From Xylanimonas allomyrinae (GTDB taxonomy: Bacteria; Actinomycetota; Actinomycetes; Actinomycetales; Cellulomonadaceae), in assembly GCF_004135345.1 (NCBI RefSeq), contig NZ_CP035495.1, positions 1,116,001 through 1,180,000 on the forward strand: a stretch of 64,000 nucleotides of DNA, in the 5' to 3' direction. A program made the position numbers and the translations under genes. Below the pieces are notes generated by a model that did not search any database, was not told the DNA's origin, and worked only from the letters and a program-made list of their open reading frames with translations. Of this stretch, positions 1-8,535 are shown piece after piece (within the stretch, counting starts at the first letter, position 1; each line of letters starts with the position of its first letter).

Positions 1-43
1 GCGCACGCGGGCGAGCGCCGACCTGGTCGTCGAGATCGTCTGA
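1..43 (+). CDS. C-terminal end of an unidentified protein (partial)
   Basis: An open frame enters from the left edge and stops at TGA 41-43; the last residues read RTRASADLVVEIV. Only 13 codons are visible, so no family can be named. It would be convergent with the GNAT gene that ends 5 bases further on. The evidence is only the open frame and its codon bias, so this is weak. Confidence 0.3.
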   Translation, partial: RTRASADLVVEIV

Positions 44-48
44 GCGGC

Positions 49-810
49 TCAGCGCGAGCTCTCGTTCGCCTGCACCACGACGAACCCGACGCGCGCGTAC
101 GTGCGGCGGGCGGCGTCGTTGTCGGCGTACATCCCGAGCGTGACGATCGGCGCCTCGGCGAGCCCGGCGCGCACCGCGACCGCCGTGGTCGCCGCGGCGA
201 CGCCGCGACGCCGCCACGCCGGGTCCGTCCCGACGGACCCCAGCACCCACGGCGCCCCGGGCACGCGCCGGTCGGCGCCGACGACGCCGCGCAGCACGCC
301 GTCGTCGTCGCGCCAGCCCCACCAGCGGGAGCGCGGCTCACCCACGGCGAGCTCGCCCTCGGGGTGCGCGACGCCGAGCGTCGCGGCCGCCTCCCGGAGG
401 CCGGCCCGGCCGGTGAGCTCCTCCACGCGCTCCTGCCCCGGGAGGTCGGCGGGCGCGCGATCGGTCATCAGCCAGTCCCAGTGGGCCTGCGCCGGTCGGT
501 CGAACGGTGCGGGGACGGCGGCGGTCAGCCGGGCGAGCGCCGCACGCGTGCCGCGCGGGACCGTCGTGCGCCCCACCGGCGCGAGGTCGCCCGCGGCCAG
601 GACGAGGCGCGCGACGGCGTCGGGCGAGCCGACGCCGTAGACCCCGTATCCGTCGGGCTCGGTGGCCGCCAGGCGGCGCAGCCGCAGCAGCAGCGCGTCG
701 TCGTCCCACCACGCGTGCGACGCGTCCCACGCGTGGTGGGCGGACTCCGTGACGACCAGCGGGTGGGACGCCCACCGCTCGGGCAGGTCGACGCCGACCG
801 TGGCGATCAC
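49..810 (-). CDS. GNAT-family N-acetyltransferase (253 aa)
   Basis: A predicted acyl-CoA-dependent acetyltransferase; the substrate cannot be read from sequence. The C-terminal third has the GNAT acetyl-CoA signature: a strand followed by a WRRRGVAAA pyrophosphate loop (about residues 205-215), then the [15 protein letters not shown] helix typical of motif B. The N-terminal 150 residues are a divergent extension. The start is GTG at 810, whose last two bases begin the TGA stop of aspS (GTGA overlap), so it is translationally coupled to aspS. A longer open frame upstream lies inside aspS and is arginine-rich shadow sequence. Confidence 0.8.
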   Translation of the reverse strand: MIATVGVDLPERWASHPLVVTESAHHAWDASHAWWDDDALLLRLRRLAATEPDGYGVYGVGSPDAVARLVLAAGDLAPVGRTTVPRGTRAALARLTAAVPAPFDRPAQAHWDWLMTDRAPADLPGQERVEELTGRAGLREAAATLGVAHPEGELAVGEPRSRWWGWRDDDGVLRGVVGADRRVPGAPWVLGSVGTDPAWRRRGVAAATTAVAVRAGLAEAPIVTLGMYADNDAARRTYARVGFVVVQANESSR

Positions 811-2621
811 GCCGGGTCGTCGCCCTTCTGCTGACCGCCCTTCGCACCCTTGGCGGTGGCGACGGCGTCGACGCCGGCCTCCTTGCGCTGCTCCGGCGTG
901 ATCGGGGCGGGCGCCTCGGTCAGCGGGTCGAAGCCGCCGCCCGACTTGGGGAACGCGATGACGTCGCGGATCGACGGCGACTTGGTCAGCAGGGCGACGA
1001 TGCGGTCCCACCCGAAGGCGATGCCGCCGTGCGGCGGGGCGCCGAACGCGAACGCGTCGAGCAGGAAGCCGAACTTCTCCTGCGCCTCGGCCGGGCCGAT
1101 GCCCATGACGTCGAAGACGCGCTCCTGCACGTCACGGCGGTGGATACGGATCGACCCGCCACCGATCTCGTTGCCGTTGCAGACGATGTCGTAGGCGTAG
1201 GCGAGCGCGTTGCCCGGGTCCTGCTCGAACGTGTCGATCCAGTCCGGGTTCGGCGAGGTGAACGCGTGGTGGACGGCGGTCCAGGCCGAGTGCCCCAGCG
1301 CGACGTCGCCCTCGTCGGCGGCCTCGCCGGTCGGCTTGAACAGGGGGGCGTCGACGATCCACACGAACGCCCAGGCGTCGTCGTCGATCGCGCCGGTCTT
1401 CCTGGCGATCTCCAGGCGTGCCGCACCCAGCAGCGCGCGCGCCTCCGACGTCTTGCCGGCGGCGAAGAACACGGCGTCGCCCGGCTGGGCGCCGGTCGCG
1501 GCCGCGAGCCCGGCACGCTCGGCGTCGGACAGGTTCTTGGCCACGGGGCCGCCGAGCGTGCCGTCCTCACCGAACGTCACGTAGGCCAGACCGCGAGCGC
1601 CGCGCTGCTTGGCCCACTCCTGCCAGGCGTCGAACTGCCGGCGCGGCTGCGAGGCCCCGCCGGTCATGACGACGGCGCCGACGTACTCGGCCTGGAACAC
1701 GCGGAAGGGCGTGTCGGCGAAGTACCCGGTCAGCTCGACGAGCGGGTTGCCGAAGCGCAGGTCGGGCTTGTCGGAGCCGTACAGGCGCATCGCGTCGGCG
1801 AAGGTCATGCGCGGGATCGGCGTCGGGATGGTGTAGCCGATGAGCTCCCACAGCGCGACGAGCACCTTCTCGGCCATCGCGATGACGTCGTCCTGCTCGA
1901 CGAAGCTCATCTCGACGTCGAGCTGTGTGAACTCGGGCTGCCGGTCGGCGCGGAAGTCCTCGTCGCGGTAGCAGCGCGCGATCTGGTAGTAGCGCTCCAT
2001 GCCGGCGACCATGAGCAGCTGCTTGAACAGCTGGGGCGACTGCGGCAGCGCGTACCAGGACCCGGGGGCCAGGCGCGCGGGGACCAGGAAGTCTCGGGCG
2101 CCCTCGGGGGTCGAGCGGGTGAGCGTCGGGGTCTCGATCTCGACGAAGTCCTCGGCGTCGAGCACGCGGCGGGCGGCCTGGTTGACCTTGGCGCGCAGGC
2201 GCAGGGCGTGCTGGGAGGCGGGGCGGCGCAGGTCGAGGTAGCGGTGCTTGAGGCGTGCCTCCTCGCCGATGACCTCGGTGCCGGGCAGCGCGGTGGAGAC
2301 CTGGAAGGGCAGCGGGGCCGACTCGTTGAGGGTGACGACGTCGGTGGCGATGACCTCGATCTCGCCGGTGGCGAGGTTGGCGTTGGCGTTGCCTTCGGGA
2401 CGCCGGGCGACCTCGCCGGTGACCTGGAGCACGAACTCGGAGCGCAGCGGGTGGGCGACGGACTCGTCGCGGACGACGACCTGGGCGATGCCCGAGGCGT
2501 CACGCAGGTCGATGAAGGCCACTCCTCCGTGATCGCGGCGGCGGTCGACCCAGCCCGTGAGGGTGATGGTCTGACCGATGTGCTCGGCCCGCAGGGAGCC
2601 GGCCGTGTGGGTGCGCAGCAC
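807..2621 (-). CDS. aspS: Aspartyl-tRNA synthetase (604 aa), probably non-discriminating
   Basis: Charges tRNA-Asp with aspartate in the cytoplasm. An N-terminal OB-fold anticodon domain ([11 protein letters not shown], residues 23-33) is followed by class II catalytic motifs, the bacterial GAD insertion and motif 3 (GIAFGWDR) near the C-terminus. Length fits bacterial AspRS. Start GTG at 2621 is preceded by AAGGAAGG, a good ribosome site. Residue His31 and the Gly of RRPEGN are the residues reported for non-discriminating AspRS enzymes that also make Asp-tRNA-Asn for GatCAB; that specificity is inference. The C-terminal tail is lysine/glycine-rich. Confidence 0.97.
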   Translation of the reverse strand: MLRTHTAGSLRAEHIGQTITLTGWVDRRRDHGGVAFIDLRDASGIAQVVVRDESVAHPLRSEFVLQVTGEVARRPEGNANANLATGEIEVIATDVVTLNESAPLPFQVSTALPGTEVIGEEARLKHRYLDLRRPASQHALRLRAKVNQAARRVLDAEDFVEIETPTLTRSTPEGARDFLVPARLAPGSWYALPQSPQLFKQLLMVAGMERYYQIARCYRDEDFRADRQPEFTQLDVEMSFVEQDDVIAMAEKVLVALWELIGYTIPTPIPRMTFADAMRLYGSDKPDLRFGNPLVELTGYFADTPFRVFQAEYVGAVVMTGGASQPRRQFDAWQEWAKQRGARGLAYVTFGEDGTLGGPVAKNLSDAERAGLAAATGAQPGDAVFFAAGKTSEARALLGAARLEIARKTGAIDDDAWAFVWIVDAPLFKPTGEAADEGDVALGHSAWTAVHHAFTSPNPDWIDTFEQDPGNALAYAYDIVCNGNEIGGGSIRIHRRDVQERVFDVMGIGPAEAQEKFGFLLDAFAFGAPPHGGIAFGWDRIVALLTKSPSIRDVIAFPKSGGGFDPLTEAPAPITPEQRKEAGVDAVATAKGAKGGQQKGDDPA

Positions 2622-2692
2622 GGAGAGGTCCTTCCTTTCGCTGGTGGACACGCGGGTGGGGCGCGCAGAGGTGGCCGCGCCGACGCGCGATT

Positions 2693-4072
2693 CTACCCGG
2701 GGGTCGGTGGCGGCGGCTCCGCGACGGCGGGGCACGTGTGGTGGTCGGGCTCGGCCGTCTTGACCCCCTTGACTCCCTTGCCGCGGATGCGCAGCTTGGC
2801 GTTGAAGACGGGGAACAGCACGAACGCGACGAAGCCGGCGGAGAACCCGTTGTTGTACAGGTTGAGGCCGCCGTGCAGCAGGCCGACGTTGGCGACCAGC
2901 GCCATGTGCAGGAAGCCCGCGACCACGCCGTAGGCGCTGCCGAAGACGCCGCTGACGGGTGCGAGCGTGGTGCCGAAGAGGGCGGCGAGCAGCACGTGCG
3001 TCGAACCGATGTCGGTGTTGGTGAACGCGGTGGCGAGCGCGACGCCGACGAGGATGGGCAGGCAGTTGCGCGGGTGCTTGCCGTACGCGCCGAACCCGAT
3101 CACGGTGAAGATGCCGCCCAGCACGGGGCCGTTGAGGTCGCCGCCGACGATCAGCACGTACGCGGTGGCGAGCACGCCCATCAGGCCCATGTTCATGACG
3201 GTGCGCCCGATGCCCTCGAGGGCGACGAAGTCGCTGGGCGCCTGCCCCGTGCGCCGCAGGAACCCGGCCATGCCGCGCACGGACCGCCCGTTGAGGAGGA
3301 ACCCGCACACGAGCAGCGCGAGGCAGAAGGTGAACGTCAGGACGCTGAGCTCGAACGTGTAGCCGGAGGAGACGTTGTAGACCTCGACGACGTCGTACTC
3401 GAGCAGGTTCATGACGGCGACGATGACCATGCCGACGATGCCGGCGGTGAACCCCACGTTGTACAGGCTCAGGCCGTGGTGGAACTTGGCGAAGTGGCGG
3501 GCCATCGGCGGGATGACCAGGCCGATGAAGATGCCGAGTGCGTACCCGAGCAGGATCCCCTGCCACAGCGGCAGGCCCTTGCCGAACGCCATGAAGCTCA
3601 CGGCCGGGGCGAGCGCGGTGCCGAACAGGCTCTCGACCTGGTAGTCGGAGAACCGCTTGCGCTCCAGCTTGGCGTACAGGAAGACGCCGAGCGTGATGGG
3701 GATCGAGTTGAACAGGTTCTTGCCGAACAGGGCGAACCCGAACACGGTGAAGAGCCCGGCGATGACGGGCCCGGAGAACTCGGTGCGTTCGAGCCGCACG
3801 AGCACGACCGACAGCAGCGTCAGCAGCCCGGCGTTGAAGAACGTGGCGCCGACGGAGGCGATGGCCATGTAGTCGGTCAGCAGGCCGCTCGGCGAGGACA
3901 GGATGGCCAGGGTGCCGCGCATCAGCTCGGCCGGGGTGTCGACGACGAACCCGAGGACGACCGCGCCGAGGCACAGGGTCACGAGCAGCCGGAACTTGAC
4001 CTTCTGCAGGTCGGTCTCGACGTCGTCGCGCATGCGCCGGCCCACGGAGGTCGCGAGAGCGGTGAGCGTCAC
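2693..4072 (-). CDS. DUF1576 polytopic membrane protein (459 aa)
   Basis: An integral membrane protein with about ten hydrophobic helices and internally similar halves: [15 protein letters not shown] near residue 125 resembles [15 protein letters not shown] near residue 320, and [10 protein letters not shown] resembles [10 protein letters not shown]. This two-fold pattern and the conserved Asn/Gly motifs fit DUF1576, a family of unknown function. A transporter role is plausible from topology only. GTG at 4072 is chosen because GAGGGGA lies about 8 bases upstream; an internal ATG at 4033 is the alternative. It is upstream of aspS on the same strand with a 71-base gap. Confidence 0.8.
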   Translation of the reverse strand: MTLTALATSVGRRMRDDVETDLQKVKFRLLVTLCLGAVVLGFVVDTPAELMRGTLAILSSPSGLLTDYMAIASVGATFFNAGLLTLLSVVLVRLERTEFSGPVIAGLFTVFGFALFGKNLFNSIPITLGVFLYAKLERKRFSDYQVESLFGTALAPAVSFMAFGKGLPLWQGILLGYALGIFIGLVIPPMARHFAKFHHGLSLYNVGFTAGIVGMVIVAVMNLLEYDVVEVYNVSSGYTFELSVLTFTFCLALLVCGFLLNGRSVRGMAGFLRRTGQAPSDFVALEGIGRTVMNMGLMGVLATAYVLIVGGDLNGPVLGGIFTVIGFGAYGKHPRNCLPILVGVALATAFTNTDIGSTHVLLAALFGTTLAPVSGVFGSAYGVVAGFLHMALVANVGLLHGGLNLYNNGFSAGFVAFVLFPVFNAKLRIRGKGVKGVKTAEPDHHTCPAVAEPPPPTPG

Positions 4073-4225
4073 GGCGGCTCCCCTCGCTGGCCTCCTCGAT
4101 CGTTGAACCGTCGACGATACCGATCGTTCCGCCGCCGATCCAGGCGGCACCGGCCCGCTGTCGCATCGTGTCGGCACCCGCGGACAATGGCGAGCGATCA
4201 GCCCCGCCGGCGCCCCGAGGAGGCC

Positions 4226-4266
4226 CCCGCCGGCCCGCGCCGAGCGCAGCGCGCGGGCCCGGCGGG
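4226..4266 (-). terminator. GC-rich hairpin downstream of hisS
   Basis: The arm CCCGCCGGCCCGCGC (4226-4240) pairs with GCGCGGGCCCGGCGGG (4251-4266) with one bulged C and a 10-base loop. It starts 20 bases past the hisS stop codon in the direction of transcription. There is no U-tract, as is usual in high-GC actinobacteria, so terminator function is inferred from position. Confidence 0.5.
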
Positions 4267-4285
4267 CGGGTGTGCGCGCCCGGCC

Positions 4286-5647
4286 TCAGGCGCCCGGCAC
4301 CACCCGGGGCCACCAGTCCTCGGCCGGCGGCGCCCACTCCCCCGCGTCCGCCGCGGCCTGCTCGCCCGAGCGGATGTCCTTGACCTGGTCGGTCTCGCCC
4401 GGGAACCACACGAACGGGATCCCACGCCGGTCGGCGACCTGGATCTGCTTGCCGAGCTTGGCCACCTTGGGGGCCACGTCCGCGGGGATGCCGCGCGCCC
4501 GCAGCGCGTCCGCGACGGCGTCGGACGCCGCCCGGTCCTCCTCGCTCATGACGGCGACCAGCACCGCCGTCGGGACCCCGCGCGTGGCGCGCACCAGGCC
4601 CGCCGACAGCAGCCGCGACACCAGCCGCGAGACCCCGATCGACAGCCCCACGCCCGGGTAGGTGCTCTTGCCGTCGGACGCGAGCGTGTCGTACCGCCCG
4701 CCCGAGCAGATCGACCCCAGCGCCTCGTGCCCCACCAGCACGGTCTCGTAGACCGATCCGGTGTAGTAGTCGAGGCCGCGTGCGATCTTCAGGTCGGCGA
4801 CCACGACGCCCGGCGCGCGCACCGCGGCGGCCTCGATCAGGGCACCGAGCTCGGTCAGGCCCGTCTCCAGCAGGTCGGTGACCGCCCCGTGGGAGGCCGC
4901 GAGCGCCCGCACGGCGTCGGTCACGGACGCGTCGGAGCCGGAGATCGCCGCGAGCTCCAGGCAGGCCGTGGCCTGCTCGGTCGTGGCCCCGCACTCCTGG
5001 ACGAGCAGCGCGGCGACGGCGTCGGGGCCGATCTTGTCGAGCTTGTCGATGTGGCGCAGCACGCCCTCGACGTCGTCGAGGCCCAGCCCGCGGTAGAAGC
5101 CCTCGGCGACCTTGCGGTTGTTGACGAGGATGCGCACGGGCGGAAGGCCGACGCCGGCCAGGGCGCCCAGCGCGGCGGCCATGACCAGCGGCAGCTCGAC
5201 CTCGTAGTGGTAGGGCAGCTCCCCGGCGCCGACGACGTCGATGTCGGCCTGGACGAACTCGCGGAACCGGCCGTCCTGGGGGCGTTCGCCGCGCCACACC
5301 TTCTGGATCTGGTAGCGCTTGAACGGGAACGCCAGCCGGCCGGCGTTCTCCAGGACGTAGCGCGCGAACGGCACGGTCAGGTCGAAGTGCAGGCCGAGCT
5401 GCTTGTCGGCCTGGGTGTCGGGGGCCGCGGCGTCGTCCTGGGCCTGCAGGCGGCGCAGCACGTAGACCTCCTTGGAGGTCTCGCCCTTGCGCAGGAGCTG
5501 GTCGAGCGGTTCGACCGCCCGGGTCTCGATCCCGGCGAACCCGTGCAGCTCGAACGTGCGGCGCAGCGTGTCGAGGACGTGCTGCTCGACGACGCGGCCG
5601 TCGGGGAGCCATTCGGGGAAGCCGGAGAGGGGGGCGATGCGAGCCAT
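4286..5647 (-). CDS. hisS: Histidyl-tRNA synthetase (453 aa)
   Basis: Class II synthetase that charges tRNA-His. Visible motifs are the motif 2 loop with [13 protein letters not shown] (about residues 118-130), the histidine-A signature RGLDYYTG (about residue 280) and a C-terminal HGTP anticodon-binding domain. Length is normal. The ATG at 5647 gives the typical [15 protein letters not shown] opening. No clear ribosome site is seen; GAGAAT lies 7 bases before the ATG and could be a -10 box of a leaderless transcript, but this is weak. It lies 41 bases behind the metallo-hydrolase gene. Confidence 0.96.
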   Translation of the reverse strand: MARIAPLSGFPEWLPDGRVVEQHVLDTLRRTFELHGFAGIETRAVEPLDQLLRKGETSKEVYVLRRLQAQDDAAAPDTQADKQLGLHFDLTVPFARYVLENAGRLAFPFKRYQIQKVWRGERPQDGRFREFVQADIDVVGAGELPYHYEVELPLVMAAALGALAGVGLPPVRILVNNRKVAEGFYRGLGLDDVEGVLRHIDKLDKIGPDAVAALLVQECGATTEQATACLELAAISGSDASVTDAVRALAASHGAVTDLLETGLTELGALIEAAAVRAPGVVVADLKIARGLDYYTGSVYETVLVGHEALGSICSGGRYDTLASDGKSTYPGVGLSIGVSRLVSRLLSAGLVRATRGVPTAVLVAVMSEEDRAASDAVADALRARGIPADVAPKVAKLGKQIQVADRRGIPFVWFPGETDQVKDIRSGEQAAADAGEWAPPAEDWWPRVVPGA

Positions 5648-5688
5648 GCGCGCGATTCTCCCAGACGGTGCGCCCGGTCCGGGCGCGC

Positions 5689-6372
5689 TCAGCCGCCGAG
5701 GTACGGGTTGGTCGCCAGCTCGTGGGCGACCGTCGTCGTCGGGCCGTGCCCGGGCACGACGCGAAGCCCGGGGTCCAGGCGCCCGACGACGTCGCGCAGC
5801 GTGGCGCGCATCGCGGCCGGGTCGCCGCCGGGCAGGTCGGTGCGCCCGACGCCGCCCGCGAAGAGCACGTCGCCCGCGAGCACGACGTCGCCGGCCACGT
5901 AGAGGGTTGCGCCCTCGGTGTGGCCCGGGGCGGGCAGCACGCGCAGGCGCACGGCACCGGCGACGAGCGTGCCGTCGTCGTCGGCCTCGGCGCCGAAGGG
6001 CACGACGGCGGACGGCGCCCGGTAGTCGTCGGCGTGCAGGCCCTGGGCGGTCAGCGCCTGGACGAGCGCGCCGCTCACGCCCGGCCCGGTGAGCCCGAGC
6101 GTGCCGAACGGGTCGGCGAGGCGGTAGGTGTCGGCCTCGTGGATGCGCAGCGGCACGCCGAAGGCGTCGCACAGCGCGGCCGCGTCCCACGTGTGGTCGA
6201 CGTGTCCGTGGGTGGCGAGCACGGCCCGCACCGTCCACCCGTGCTCGCGCACGAGCCGCTCGACGGTCGCGGCCACTCCGGCGCCCGCGTCGACGACGAC
6301 GCAGTCGCCGTCCTGCACGACGACGGTGCAGTTGGTGGCGAACACGGGCGCGACGACGAGGTGGACGTCCAT
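5689..6372 (-). CDS. Metallo-beta-lactamase-fold hydrolase, glyoxalase II-like (227 aa)
   Basis: A small binuclear metal hydrolase of the glyoxalase II/YcbL type. The metal-binding motif [10 protein letters not shown] is at about residues 54-63, a further ligand histidine is in APGHTEG, the bridging aspartate is in LAGDVLF and the last histidine is in VPGHGP. A thioester substrate is likely by family, but the physiological one is unknown. MBL-hisS neighbourhoods are common in actinobacteria. The start is ATG 6372, and a TAGCGT box ends 7 bases upstream, so the message is probably leaderless. Confidence 0.88.
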   Translation of the reverse strand: MDVHLVVAPVFATNCTVVVQDGDCVVVDAGAGVAATVERLVREHGWTVRAVLATHGHVDHTWDAAALCDAFGVPLRIHEADTYRLADPFGTLGLTGPGVSGALVQALTAQGLHADDYRAPSAVVPFGAEADDDGTLVAGAVRLRVLPAPGHTEGATLYVAGDVVLAGDVLFAGGVGRTDLPGGDPAAMRATLRDVVGRLDPGLRVVPGHGPTTTVAHELATNPYLGG

Positions 6373-6379
6373 GGCCCGA

Positions 6380-6385
6380 ACGCTA
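6380..6385 (-). promoter_or_regulatory. -10 box of a leaderless promoter for the MBL-fold gene
   Basis: Read on the minus strand, TAGCGT is followed by 7 bases and the ATG at 6372. This is the spacing of an actinobacterial -10 element whose transcript starts at the start codon. No ribosome site is present. Confidence 0.55.
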
Positions 6386-6408
6386 GCGCGCCCGGCGGGC
6401 CGCCGAGG

Positions 6409-7254
6409 TCAGCGCAGGTCGAGCACGATGCCCGTGACGCCGTGCAGCACGCTCGCCACGCCGGCCCCGATCGCCTCGGCACCGCGCGCGGCCGTCACCG
6501 TGGCGGGGTCGCGGTCGCCGTCGGTCGCCAGACCCGTGCCGCGGAACGTCGCGCCGGGCCACACGACGGCCGTGACGTTGTCGGTGGGTTCGCCGAGCTG
6601 GGCGCCCAGGACGAGGAACTGCTGGTCCAGGTGCTGGGCGGTCAGCAGCGCGAAGACGTCCACGACGCCGTCACCCGCCCCGACGATCAGGTCGGGGGCG
6701 TCCGCGGCGGCGTGCTCGAGGCGGGCGGCCACCTCGTCGTCGCCGTGCGCGGTCAGCGTCGTCAGCGCGACCTCGTGCGCCGCGGCGTACCGCGTCACGG
6801 CGGCCGCGAGCGTCGTGGTGGCCGGGTCGTCGCCCTCGGTGACCAGCACCATGCGGTAGCCGGCCGCGGGCACGACGCCGTCCCACGAGCCCGGCTCGGG
6901 CGAGACCGTCGACTCGGGCGCGGGCGTGGGCGTGTCGCCCAGGAACCCCGCGCCGAGGGGGCGCGGCGACGGCCCCGGGGCGGGCCGGTCGGGCGCCGCC
7001 GACGGCGCGGGCGCCGCCCCGGACGGGTGCGAAGCCGCAACCCGGGCCACGTCAGCGGCCGCGTGCGGGGAGCAGCCGGATACCAGGCCCGTTGCCAGGC
7101 CCGACGCCACAGCGGCGGCCAGCGCCACCGTGGCCGCGCTGCGGCGCCCGGCGCGCGAGACCCGCACCTTCGCGTCGGCCCGGCGGGTGGCGGCGCGCCG
7201 TCGCCCGGCGGCAGCCGGGGCGCCGCTCGGCGCGGAGGCCCGGTCCGCGCTCAT
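6409..7254 (-). CDS. Secreted lipoprotein, distantly BMP/periplasmic-binding-like (281 aa)
   Basis: A basic N-terminus is followed by a hydrophobic stretch and the lipobox VSGC with Cys61, so the protein should be lipid-anchored outside the membrane. A Pro/Ala-rich linker (about 70-125) precedes a globular part with DLIVGAGDGVVDVFALL and DQQFLVLGAQ, which resemble the BMP family of nucleoside/sugar-binding lipoproteins; the match is only fragmentary and the ligand is unknown. ATG 7254 overlaps the stop of the DUF916 gene (ATGA), so the two are coupled and may act together at the cell surface. Confidence 0.6.
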   Translation of the reverse strand: MSADRASAPSGAPAAAGRRRAATRRADAKVRVSRAGRRSAATVALAAAVASGLATGLVSGCSPHAAADVARVAASHPSGAAPAPSAAPDRPAPGPSPRPLGAGFLGDTPTPAPESTVSPEPGSWDGVVPAAGYRMVLVTEGDDPATTTLAAAVTRYAAAHEVALTTLTAHGDDEVAARLEHAAADAPDLIVGAGDGVVDVFALLTAQHLDQQFLVLGAQLGEPTDNVTAVVWPGATFRGTGLATDGDRDPATVTAARGAEAIGAGVASVLHGVTGIVLDLR

Positions 7255-8465
7255 GCACCGCGCTCCGGCGTTGCGCGGGGCGCCGCCCCGGCGAGGGCGT
7301 CCACGCCCTCGGGCCCGGCCTCCGCTCCAGGCCCGGCGTCCGCTCCGGGCCCGGCGTCCGCCTCGCGTTCGGCGTCCGCCTCGCGTTCGCGCAGCGCCGC
7401 GGCGACGGCGGTCTCGACCCGTGCCGACTCCGCGCGCCGACGACGTCGGCTGCGGACCACGAGGAGCACCGCGAGCGCGGCCAGCAGCACGAGCGCCGCG
7501 AGCGCCGTCCACGGCACCGCCCACCCGGCGGCGGTCGCGCGGGCGCCGTCGACGCCGGGCGTCCGCCCTGCGACGTCGGGCAGACGCGGCGAGAGCGCGA
7601 CCGTGGCCGTGACGTGGACCAGGGGCCACACGTGCGCGACCGGAACCTCGACGTGCCACGTCTCCCCCGGCAGCAGCTCGGGCACGTCGGCCGCCGCCGC
7701 GTCGGCGCGACCCAGCCCGAACGGACCGGCCACGGAGACCGCCTGCCCGGCCGACAGGCGCACGTTGCCGGTGTTGCGGACCGTGTAGGAGACGGTCGCG
7801 TCGCCCGGGACGAACGGGTCGGCGGTGCCGTCGTAGCTCACCCGTGTGTCCTCGATCGCGACGGAGGGCGCGAGGTCGCCGTGCACGCGCAGGTGGATCC
7901 GCACCCCGAGGCGCCGGTCGACCGACACGCCCTCCTCCTGGTGCGGGCGGGGCAGCGAGGTGACGATGGCGCCGACGTGGTCGCCGGGGGTCGCGTCGCC
8001 GGGCACGGTGAGGGTGAACGGGACCTCGGCGTTCGCCCCGGCCGCGATCGTCACGTGCCCGGTACCCGGGGCGACCCAGGCGCCGACGTCGGTCGACGTC
8101 TCGGCGCGGGGCAGCACGTCGAGCTGCCCGCTGGTCGTGGTGAACCCGTCGGCGGCGTACACGTCGAGATCGAGCGGCTGGTCGCCGTGGTTGGCGATCA
8201 CCAGCGTGTCGGTGGCGGACGCGCCCGGGTCGAGGTCGAAGGCGAAGCTGCCGCGCTCGGCGCCGTCGGCGCCGGACGCGGTGCGCACGCCCCAGGTGAC
8301 GTCGTCCTCGGGCGCGGTGCGCGCGGCGGCCGCAGGCGTCGAGCCGGCCGGCAGGAGCGCCCCGGCGGCGGGGGCGGCGGGGGCGAGGAGCGTCGCGCCG
8401 GCCAGCAGGAGCGCGGCGACGCGCGCCGCGGCGATGGTGTGACGCCGTCGAACGGGGGCGTGCAT
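7251..8465 (-). CDS. DUF916-type (WxL-interacting) cell-surface protein (404 aa)
   Basis: Signal peptide (about 1-45), then two Ig-like beta-sandwich regions (about 55-300; motifs FDLDPGASATDTLVIANHG and VPGDATPGDHVGAIV), one membrane helix (about 317-337), an arginine cluster and an acidic repetitive cytoplasmic tail. This order is that of DUF916 / WxL-interacting proteins, which in Firmicutes pair with WxL-domain surface proteins. The gene directly upstream ends in a WxL-like domain, which supports a pairing. ATG 8465 has AGGAC upstream. It overlaps the lipoprotein gene by 4 bases. Exact role unknown. Confidence 0.7.
   Translation of the reverse strand: MHAPVRRRHTIAAARVAALLLAGATLLAPAAPAAGALLPAGSTPAAAARTAPEDDVTWGVRTASGADGAERGSFAFDLDPGASATDTLVIANHGDQPLDLDVYAADGFTTTSGQLDVLPRAETSTDVGAWVAPGTGHVTIAAGANAEVPFTLTVPGDATPGDHVGAIVTSLPRPHQEEGVSVDRRLGVRIHLRVHGDLAPSVAIEDTRVSYDGTADPFVPGDATVSYTVRNTGNVRLSAGQAVSVAGPFGLGRADAAAADVPELLPGETWHVEVPVAHVWPLVHVTATVALSPRLPDVAGRTPGVDGARATAAGWAVPWTALAALVLLAALAVLLVVRSRRRRRAESARVETAVAAALREREADAEREADAGPGADAGPGAEAGPEGVDALAGAAPRATPERGA
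7321..7388 (-). repeat. Two pairs of 18-base direct repeats in the DUF916 gene
   Basis: Positions 7321-7338 and 7339-7356 are the same 18-mer with one mismatch, and 7353-7370 and 7371-7388 are identical. In frame they encode the tail repeats EADAER/EADAGP and GADAGP/GAEAGP. Such in-frame repeats can change tail length by slippage. Confidence 0.75.
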
Positions 8466-8535
8466 GGATGTCCTCTCGCGGTGGTGGGGTGGCCGGGGCG
8501 GTGCGCTGGTGCGCGTTCCCGCCCCGGCCGGTGCG

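Noticed and set aside
2738-5902. Long plus-strand frame (1054 codons) antisense to DUF1576 and hisS
   Set aside because: Composition is that of reversed codons of real genes (Glu/Asp/His/Arg-rich), no motifs; same reasoning applies to the long frames at 8464-11178, 17839-20571, 27130-30036 and 50213-53677.
807-5957. A single very long minus-strand frame that could be taken as a 1716-residue protein
   Set aside because: It only becomes AspRS-like after 2621; the rest is out-of-frame shadow of hisS and the DUF1576 gene, arginine/proline-rich as expected in 73% GC DNA.
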